DNA of 64,000 nt, from the NCBI RefSeq assembly GCF_019112545.1, contig NW_025064897.1, positions 491,336-555,335 of the forward strand, written 5' to 3'. The DNA is from Guyanagaster necrorhizus. Lineage: Eukaryota; Basidiomycota; Agaricomycetes; Agaricales; Physalacriaceae. The notes beneath the pieces are model-generated. The model had not been told where the DNA came from, did no database searches, and worked only from the letters and a program-made list of their open reading frames with translations. Below, piece after piece: positions 56,430 through 64,000 of the stretch; position 1 is the stretch's first letter; the number at the start of each line of letters is the position of its first letter. The position numbers were made by a program, and so were the translations under genes.

Positions 56430-57130
56430 CTTGACTGTCTAATTCACAATATTACATTTGAGGTCTGTCAAAGGATGTCTGCCATAGCACATACCAGATA
56501 CTATGAGAATCACCATGGCGGAAACGGCATCGCCCAACTTGAACTTCAAGTTGGGGGTCTCCGTCACAAAAGTCACCCTGCTGTGTCTCAATGAAAAATT
56601 CAGTTCCAGCCCTTGACTCAACAGCCTAGAAAGTTCATCATGCCACAGGTCTAGTAATATTCCCGTAGCTTCCCACACCGACTTAATCATTGATGCTATC
56701 TTTGGCCGTAACGACACCATCAGGCTTCTACAGCTTCAGCTCTGAAGCACCGTTCCCTGTCGCGAATGACCCTTTCGGACTGATGGCCATGAAATGTACG
56801 GTGCTCGATCCTGCATCAGAATCCATAGAACCTGCGGAAAAGTCTGAATCGAAGGCTTAACGGCCAGCCCAGCGGAGAGAAGGTCTGCATCAAGATGAGA
56901 AGTGGTAAGATGACAGTAAGCATTGTCTTTTGGTTTACAATGAAGACGACACGACCTTTTTATGTATATCTACATTCCAGCTGTATTGTCGACTCGTTAT
57001 CTCCTAACGACGAGCCAAAATTCTATAGCCCAAGGCGGCAGCCATAGTTGTGAATACAATGTCGCTGATCGTTACAATCTCACTGATGGGAGGTGAAGGG
57101 AAACCCCACTTCTGTTGTGTAGCTGTTATC
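56430..57130 (-). pseudogene. Decayed gene fragment of unrecognised family
   Basis: On the minus strand from about 56840 to 56540 one frame reads like protein but has several stops: 'GSSTVHFMAISPKGSFATGN', 'GASELKL', stop, 'KPDGVVTAKDSIND', stop, 'VGVGSYGNITRPVA', two stops, 'AVESRAGTEFFIETQQGDFC'. Nearby, 57120-56990 reads 'ITATQQKWGFPSPPISEIVT'. I cannot name the family. The density of plausible residues between stops suggests a relic, but introns in a live gene could also explain part of it. Confidence 0.35.
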
Positions 57131-57202
57131 CTGGATAAATAAAATTAAAGTACACATTGTTTAATAATTATCTGAAAATACATAGATTCAACCCTTAGGG
57201 TG

Positions 57203-59616
57203 TCATGGTGCTGCACCTCGTCCCACAAGGAACATCTCATCGAGAATTTCATCTTTCTCAGTTCGTTTATATGTTCTTATGGTCTCCCCATAATCTGAAA
57301 TCTGGTAAACCCGGAATCGACGATCGAACCTGGGCAGACCGACTCAGAATGCACCTCAAATAGGATGAGGTAGCTGCTTACCCTATCTTCCCATAACCCG
57401 AATACGACCTGACCGAACGTCAGCATTGCGCCAGACGGCATAGCAAATCGACTACTCACCCTCCACCTCCAAAGCAAAGCCAAATACCATGCACACGCCG
57501 ACAATTTTCAGTGACTAGCAATAGTTAGAGATCAGAAACATGGGGGATACCCGTAGCAAATAGAGTGGCGTACTATGGCAATGGCCATTCGCCACGACTT
57601 TGATTTCATGCTCAGTTCCCTTCGAAACATGTTCACTTTCCAATGCGGTCAGCAATGCTTTTTCAAAGAATCCATCAGTTCCCTTCGCATTTCCGGCCGC
57701 TTCTTCTCCATGGATGCCAACATCGAGCGCCTGCCCTGTTCGAGGGTCAGTATCTGCAGGTGTATAGGATTCAGGTCTAATCAAACATGAGAAAGTGACG
57801 TCTATGAAAAGACATGTAACATACAAAGGAATGTGGAAAAACATTAGAGCGTTTGGCTTTGCTAACTTGGTGGTTGTAGGAGTCACTTGGTCCTCTTGTC
57901 GTTTCGTCCATGAGTCGCCAAAGTCCTTTCCTGTATCAGGTGAAAACGGACGTTCTATTGGCGAGATTGTACCTATAGGAATCGTACTGCATTAGCATAA
58001 ACAGAGAGGAGACCAGTTAAACTGTTTCACCTGATTCTTTCAAGAACCAATCGATTTGACTCTGCCGTATCCAATCGTATGCCGTGGGCATAAATGCTCC
58101 CCAGAAGTTGTAGAACCCATTGGAGTAGGATCCCGAGTCCAAGAAGTATAAGGTCAATAAATGCATCTTAGACCTATAATTATCCATGTCAGCTTTGAGT
58201 TAAAGCAAGCGTACCAGAAACCCACGCGTCCGCACTCAGGATTTTGAGAACATAATTCCCGACGCCATGTACATCCTCTGGTCCCCGCTGAACAAGACTA
58301 TAAGGCAACGCCTTCATCAACTCTATCTGCTCTTCTCTCCCTGCCCCAACTTCACTATCATGGTTTCCAAAAATTGCCGCCCAGGGTATTCCTCTTTCTG
58401 TTACAGCCCTAGCAAACTTTGCCAGAACCGATTTTGGATCCCAAGAAGTACCTTGACCATTAAGCTGATCACCACTAAAGACCACAAGGTCAGGCTTCTC
58501 CGCATCGATCACCCTTCCCAGCATCGTGGAAGTCAGATTGTCTGAATTCTCGCAAGGGAAGTCGACATCCCGGCATTTCCCTTGGGACACAGAAAAGTGA
58601 AGATCAGCCACTTGCAAGATCTTGAAGTTGCCAGAGTGTGAGAAGTGAAGCGGTGGGGCGCGAGGAGGAGGTTTTACACCACGGCGGTACGTCAACCAAG
58701 TATCAACGGTCCGCCCGTTGGTAGGTAGCGTGGGGGGCTGCAATATCTCAAAGCCGTACCACGGAATGTCTTCGCCATACAAAACATCAAGCTCAGTTAT
58801 TATTTGACCGCGTTCTTCCGCAGTCATAGCGCCCGCAGTCTTTCCCACACGATACCACAGGTATATGGGTGCAATCCCAACAACGCCGGCCCGAGCAGAG
58901 AGGGAGATCTGATGCCAGCCATCTTCCGAGTTCAACTCTTCGTCTTTGGGGAGTAAGCGGATATCAGTGACGAGGTTTATATCTTGTCGTCGTGTCCGTC
59001 TGTAGTACAAGCTCTGTGCCGCACTCAGTAAAGTTAGACAAGTTTATTTAAAATATTGCTCACCAGATATCCAGACCAGTAACCTGCTTCCACATTGAGA
59101 TTCCTTTCTACACGGACCCAATTGCCTCTGATAGCATCCTTTTCTGGAGTCGTATCAGGAGCACAGAGATCTCCCGCGAACTTGGGATCAATTACACATC
59201 GCATAAGAGTAATCTCAGACACTAGGTACGTGTAAGCTGACACAATTATGATCAAGTAGGCAGTACATACGGCCGGTATCGTGAGGCAGTAGCGGTCCCC
59301 ATACATCCAGAGGGAGACTACCTGAGTCATAAGTTGTATCGCCTTGGGTGACATTCCACCAATCCACACCGTCTGGTTTGTCTTCGTCGGTGCCGGATGC
59401 TGGAGTAGTGGTGGAATTTGCAGCGGCCAAGTCGCTCTCCGACATAGTTACAGTGTCCCATGACTGCCAGCCTAGTCTTTGCTTTATACCAGGTCCAGGC
59501 GTCGGCTGATAGAGAATGAAAACATAGGTGAGCATAAGAGAGAAGCATATTATAGCCGTTATGGGGCCACATGTCAACCTCAGCGCTCGGAAAAGGCGGT
59601 TTAGGACGAAAGCCAT
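57203..59616 (-). CDS. DCR2: Calcineurin-like phosphoesterase, DCR2-type protein phosphatase
   Basis: Multi-exon minus-strand gene from ATG 59616 to TGA 57203-57205. The N-terminus has one membrane anchor ('LTCGPITAIICFSLMLTYVF'). An N-terminal domain follows ('VDWWNVTQGDTTY', then 'WVRVERNLNVEAGYWSGYL', 'DIPWYGFEILQPPTL'). The metallophosphoesterase core has motif I 'KILQVADLHFSVSQG', motif II 'LVVFSGDQLNGQG', motif III 'GNHDSEVG' (GNHD at 58357-58368), 'DSGSYS', 'IPLYESYTP' and motif IV 'NGHCH' (about 57575-57589). It ends 'FRVYQISDYGETIRTYKRTE'. Yeast Dcr2 dephosphorylates Sic1 and acts in cell-cycle entry and the unfolded-protein response; the same role here is inferred. All metal-binding motifs are intact. 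Divergent from the uL23m gene, 199 bp between start codons. Confidence 0.88.
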
Positions 59617-59815
59617 GGCGTCTGTGCCACCCTTCGAAAATCCCTTACTTGAACGTCGAGTCTTTCTGGCGAAGATGGAGGTAGGAAAGAAAGAAATTTA
59701 AGGGAAGCACTCAGTGCCGCACGGCGTGTCTCTATGTCACGTGGCGAGATTTTCTCCTCGACAGCAACGGTCATCACCGGGTCAAGTCTTCGCCAACACC
59801 GCGGTCGGCAACAAC

Positions 59816-60850
59816 ATGCTAGGGATAGCATTCCGACGTCTCTACTCGACGGGGCGGGTGACGCCTAAAACAGGCATCGCCATTCAATCGGCAACGGCAA
59901 CAACTACTGCTCCCTCTGGCCCAAAAAAAGTCAAAGTCAAGCGACCATCGTCAGCTATGCCTGAAGCTGCCCTAGTCGCCCGGACAGCATCTACTCCCAT
60001 CGCTGTTCGAGCCCGTCGCGAGAAAAAGTCCGGTCGAGTCGTCAAGCGAGGCGAAACCGACGCAACACCCCTTGGACTCACACCGAGCGACCACGCTCGC
60101 TACCTCCGTCGCAAAGCACAGGGCTTACTTTCTCACAAGGATGGAGATGAGTCGGAAAGGAAGTGGCATGAGAGACAGAACAAGCAACGGTCGCGGATTC
60201 GTGGTATGAGGACGATCACTCGCGACGGGAAGCAAGAAGTCGAGGTCGTTGGGCAGACCATCTACCTTCCTAATGTCATTTTTCGACTTGTACGGAACAA
60301 TACACCTCCAGGAGAGCCTTACAATCCCTACGAAGCCACCTTCCGCATCCCACCCTCCATCACAAAGACCGACATTCGTTCCTACCTCCTCGCTGTTTAC
60401 GGCGTGAAGACTACATACATCCGAACCGACATCTATCGCCCTACCATTCCCCGTCGCGGAGCACCACAAACCAAGACATCTTACAAACGGGCCGTAGTTG
60501 GGCTTGTAGATCCCTTTTACTACCCTCATCGCCTGGAGGAGATGGAGGAAAAGGCGAAGGAGGAAAGGACAAAGAGGCTGGAGGATGCATTCCAAGTCAG
60601 CGAGGGCAAGGAGACACAGAAACTGATGTTCTTGAAGTTAACTCGGGAACTCAGCGCGAACAACAAGATGAAGAATCCGATGGCCATGACGCGGGCTGCC
60701 ATATTGGCACGGGTATCGGAGCGGAGGAAGTTACGAGAGAGCACTGTCGAAAATGTGGTAGAGGATTGGTGGCAAAAACGGGCAGAAGGACAAGCTATCC
60801 AGCTGGAGGATCTCAACGAACCCATCTCACCACCAGCGACACCTTCCTGA
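59816..60850 (+). CDS. MRP20: Mitochondrial large-subunit ribosomal protein uL23m
   Basis: Intronless frame of 344 residues. The ATG at 59816 starts a mitochondrial presequence ('MLGIAFRRLYSTGRVTPKTG'); the frame extends upstream only through non-ATG codons. The ribosomal L23/L25 fold follows in the middle: 'VIFRLVRNNTPPGEPYNPYE', 'ATFRIPPSITKTDIRSYLLA', 'VYGVKTTYIRTDIYRP' and 'YKRAVVGLVDPFYYPHRLEE'. The C-terminus is a charged helical extension. It sits at the peptide exit tunnel of the mitoribosome. The frame stays open and family-like throughout. Confidence 0.93.
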   Translation: MLGIAFRRLYSTGRVTPKTGIAIQSATATTTAPSGPKKVKVKRPSSAMPEAALVARTASTPIAVRARREKKSGRVVKRGETDATPLGLTPSDHARYLRRKAQGLLSHKDGDESERKWHERQNKQRSRIRGMRTITRDGKQEVEVVGQTIYLPNVIFRLVRNNTPPGEPYNPYEATFRIPPSITKTDIRSYLLAVYGVKTTYIRTDIYRPTIPRRGAPQTKTSYKRAVVGLVDPFYYPHRLEEMEEKAKEERTKRLEDAFQVSEGKETQKLMFLKLTRELSANNKMKNPMAMTRAAILARVSERRKLRESTVENVVEDWWQKRAEGQAIQLEDLNEPISPPATPS

Positions 60851-60943
60851 TGTTTTAATTAATTTTACTTTTTTCTTTCTCGGTCACATGACTCAATGCT
60901 AAGGCGCGTATTTAAGTTCTTCCATCAAGTGCAGTAAAGTACC

Positions 60944-61877
60944 ATGTTTACTCTCTCGCTCTATGTCGTTCTCCTCGTTCTCATACATGGATGGGCGGTT
61001 GAAGCGTTCAGTGGCATCAGTTGCAAAGCATTTCACATCACGTTCCCTTCCGACTCAGTTTCACGAACTGATTCAAGCTCGCTCTTCAGACCCCTCAGAC
61101 CTCTGGAAACCTACGACACTGGTGATAATGGACTTGCGATGTATCTCTCGAATCTGAAGGATCTATCAAGACAAAAGATTACACGAACGACAAGATCGGC
61201 GAAGGCGCGACAATTAACTCGACAGAACTCTTCATGTGTGTATTAACGCCTTTCTATCAACACGTCTTTGGTCAAACGATCATATTAGGCGTGGAAAATT
61301 ATCCTTTGAAGTTTCTGCCTCAACCATTCCGGGCGTGGTCATTGCAATCATCCTCAGATAAGAATTCAAGGACCTACCGTCTGTTGAGTCCCCTCATAGT
61401 TACTCCTTAGATTCCAAGGATGAAGTCGACGTAGAGCTTCTCGGCGGCGAACCCATCCACTGGTCTACCAACGTCTTTGTTTTCCTTCCAGGAGAGGAAA
61501 AACCAATGTACAAGAAGTACGCTTCCGTCGAGGACGTACTGGGTTCCGATGGAAGTATTGCCCAAAGGCATACGTACTTCATAGATTATTACAACCCGAA
61601 CAAAATTGTGTGGGACATCGATGGGAACATCGTACGGACCCTCACGAAAGGTTAGTCAATTTCACATCCCGCACTGAGATTGTCCATTAGTTTGCTTTTC
61701 AGAGCAAGCGGGAGAACGTTATCCCAGATATTATCTTCGCATTCAGTTCGGTATCTAGGATGCTGGTGCATAAGAAGGGACGTCTCAGTGGGCGAAAGGA
61801 CCTATCAATTGGGACAAGCAACACGAGAAAATAGCGGCATACATTCACAGTATGACACTGGAGTATTGAGTTTGTAG
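60944..61877 (+). pseudogene. GH16 (CRH-like) secreted glycosidase gene with inactivating lesions
   Basis: Starts with a signal peptide ('MFTLSLYVVLLVLIHGWAVE'). A GH16 core follows: 'GEGATINSTELFM' spliced to 'RGKLSFEVSASTIPGVVIAI', the catalytic 'DEVDVELLGGEPIHW' (E-x-D-x-E kept), 'TNVFVFLPGEEKP', 'HTYFIDYYNPNKIVWDIDGN', 'IVRTLTK', an intron at 61651-61702, and 'RYPRYYLRIQFGI'. The next codon is TAG (61756-61758) where the family has Trp (IWDAG). After 'VIAIILR' the frame meets TAA (about 61361-61363) with no donor I can find to splice it out, and part of exon 1 needs another frame. Two or more lesions argue for a pseudogene. Live relatives remodel cell-wall glucan/chitin. It starts 93 bp after the uL23m stop. 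Confidence 0.65.
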
Positions 61878-62302
61878 CGCATTCCCTCGTCATAGATGTT
61901 TATTTCACTTTGAAGGCTATTTGTGTAGTATGATTTTTACGGTTATACTTTGGTTGTATTATTGTATTCCCCGATGTATCCTCACTCTGATCTGTTAGAT
62001 ATCGACTCTGCTTCACTGTCTCGTGCATTCATATGTACTACCCCTTCTGCTCGTGCCTGCTGCCAACTCGCAGCGGCATCGACATTTGAAGGTACTGTAC
62101 CATCAAAGCCCAAAATACCATCAACGTAAGGGTAAACGCAAAACTCGAACTATGGAGTCCAAAATCTGATACCCCTCTGAAATAGTAAATGAATGACGTA
62201 AAACCAGGAATGCGGAATGCAGCAGAAACACGGCTCAGGCCGTGTCAAACATACGATGTAAAGAAAACAGACTCCAAAAACGTATGAAAGTATATCCTGA
62301 AA
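61878..62302. other. Intergenic between convergent genes
   Basis: Probably contains the 3' ends of the GH16-like and BUD6 transcripts; no other feature seen. Confidence 0.4.
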
Positions 62303-64000
62303 TTACGAACCCGAAGAAATATCCGGCAAACTCGACGGGGAAGCTTCGCCTCCCACTACTGCAGCTCCCCCAACACCGCCGCCATTAAACATGGCCTTCA
62401 ACGTTAGCTCGTTCCTCTTCTGCCTCACCCGTTCTGCCTCCTCTGCCCCTCCCGTCATCCTCAGCTTCTTCCCACCAACAAAGTCTGTCAATTCAGCACG
62501 CAGATCATCCGACTGGCTCTCCAGCTCCTTCGCCCGAATCTTCCGGCTCTCCTCAATAGCCTTCAGCCGCTTCTCTGGATCAACAGCCGCACCACGAATT
62601 TCCATCATAACCGTGCTCAATCCGCTATGACCATCTTCCGGCGGCGGTAACTGGAATTGGCGTCCCTTCGGTATCCGCTGTGTGCCCATGCTTACCACCT
62701 GCTGTAAATGCCCAAAGAGTTCAGCCAACGCCTTGTGATCCTCGAGGAGGTCATTGAGCAGCTCTTCATTGTGGTTCATGAACTGCTGCTCCTCAACGAT
62801 GTTCTGGAGCTCCTCCTGCCATGTCTTCTTCCACATCGGCTTAATCGTCATAATGTGCTCCTTGAGACTCTCAAGCTCAGACGCTGCTGCATTCACGTCT
62901 TTCTGAACCGTCTTCATATACTGTGGCTTGGGCGTTATATGCCGTTTGAGCACGTCCGCCTTCACGGTGTCAATCGCATCTTGCAGCCTCTCGACTTCGG
63001 TCAAGATATTCTGACTCCTAGTGTCTAGATTCTTTTTGCCAGCATCAACGAACGCCCGAGCACCGCCAACGCTCACGTTAGCTAGCTGCTTCACTGATTG
63101 TGTCTGGGTGCGCAAAGTTCCCAAGGACTCTTTCGTCTGCTTCATGAACTCAGTATACAACTGTCGCACGACTCCAAGGTCTCGTCGGAGATTTTGCACC
63201 TCGTCGAATTGCGTCTTTAAATCAGTCATAACGCGCGTTGAGTATTCCGAAAATACGGAGCTTCCTGTCATCTGTGGCTGTAGGGATTGACCAGTGATTT
63301 GGGGCATGATAGAAGGCACGGGAGTGGGAGTATGGGGAGATGAAGGGGAGGAAGCTGAGCCAACGAATCGAGACAGCCGTCTAGCAACATGTTGAAACTG
63401 CTTATCAGTGGGACGCGGGGGTGCGGGTGTACTCTCTGCGAGGGGTTGACTAGCAATACTAGGGAACTGTGCGGATTGCCGCTTGTTACTGACGACAGCG
63501 GATCGCAGCTCTTTGATATCTTGAGACAAAGTCGAAATTTGAGTATCAATATGCTGCTTGATCTGGTCAAGAGCTGCGAAGAAGAAATGAGTAAAGACAT
63601 CAAGTACCGTAATAATTCACTCACGTTCGATGTTCAAAGAAAGGAGACATTTTTCTTTCACCTCATCCATATCTTCGAGTTCATATTGCACGCCACTCGA
63701 AGGATCACGAATATATATGGCAGGAAAGTTATCGAGACCAGGATTATATGAAAATCGGTCCACGAATAATACCCTAAGCGATGAAAAAGACATGCCAGGC
63801 TCTATGGTTGCCTTTTTAACTTCCCTGCCAAGCTGCAAGAAAACAGTGAGCTTGGATGTCTCTGGTTCCTCCTCAGAAGTAAACGCCGTTGCCGGCTTCT
63901 TTGTTGAGAAGGGAGCCTCAGGCGGTTCCGGTGTCCGAGCAGGCGTCGACGGCAAAGGCGGCAGGGGAGGAGTTGTTGCATGTCGTTCTGAACCACGAGA
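62303..64000 (-). CDS. BUD6: Actin-interacting polarity protein BUD6/AIP3, C-terminal part (runs off the window)
   Basis: Two exons in the window (64000-63625, open at its 5' side, and 63573-62303; 51-bp intron). After a Pro-rich stretch the AIP3 core reads 'KLTVFLQLGREVKKATIEPG', 'LRVLFVDRFSYNPGLDNFPA' and 'IYIRDPSSGVQYELEDMDEV', continues across the splice ('LSLNIEPLDQIKQHIDTQIS'), and then a long coiled coil ('FDEVQNLRRDLGVVRQLYTE', 'VERLQDAIDTVKADVLKRHI', 'MKTVQKDVNAAASELESLKE', 'IKPMWKKTWQEELQNIVEEQ'). Bud6 binds actin and stimulates formins at growing tips and the polarisome. The N-terminal targeting region lies beyond 64000. No lesion seen. Confidence 0.93.

Noticed and set aside
1..64000. 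tRNA genes, rRNA, CRISPR arrays
   Set aside because: I looked for tRNA B-box-like GGTTCGA motifs with matching arms and for regularly spaced short repeats on both strands and found no convincing example.

Overview
This is a nuclear window from a basidiomycete fungus, most likely an Agaricomycete (mushroom-forming). The evidence is intron-dense genes (about 50-60 bp GT-AG introns, up to about two dozen per gene), yeast/fungal gene content (ACC1, EBP2, BUD6/AIP3, AXL2-like, DCR2, dynein light chain, DcpS), and families typical of mushrooms (DUF6534 membrane protein, F-box-like repeats, GMC oxidoreductases, chromodomain Ty3/gypsy elements). No bacterial, phage or CRISPR features were seen. All splice models were made by eye from frame continuity and family motifs, without RNA data.

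Layout. (1) 1-13,200 is a nested retrotransposon graveyard. A Ty3/gypsy fragment (1-630, resuming at 6220) is split by a Ty1/copia element on the minus strand (631-6219). The copia element is itself split by a young solo gypsy LTR (5399-5896, target duplication CACAC). A second gypsy element (about 6935-11826) follows, with a polypurine tract and a 3' LTR of the same family as the young solo LTR, and then the remains of a second copia gag. Everything except the young LTR is almost devoid of CpG and full of stop codons. CpG returns abruptly at about 13,207. (2) 13,298-28,298 is a housekeeping block: AXL2-like polarity protein (+), DcpS decapping scavenger (-), dynein light chain (-), about 2.7 kb with no recognised gene, and a complete 2,224-residue acetyl-CoA carboxylase (+). 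(3) 28,600-45,100 mixes intact genes (C2H2+Zn2Cys6 regulator, EBP2, MFS transporter) with a duplicated and rearranged set of decayed kinase and F-box-like genes, including an inverted repeat of about 0.8 kb (29,904-30,790 and 43,440-44,262). (4) 45,100-64,000 holds an SDR, an F-box protein, a GMC oxidoreductase with a GC-AG intron, a DUF6534 membrane protein, a DCR2-type phosphatase, mitochondrial ribosomal protein uL23m, a broken GH16 gene and the 3' part of BUD6/AIP3, which runs off the window end.

How the genes work together: no biosynthetic cluster or operon is evident. AXL2-like, BUD6 and dynein light chain all belong to polarity and cytoskeleton biology, but they are far apart and interleaved with unrelated genes. 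The most informative content is evolutionary: a sharply bounded CpG-erased repeat island, a young and an old copy of the same 498-bp LTR that record the mutational process, and a duplicated kinase/F-box segment with a shared two-way promoter.
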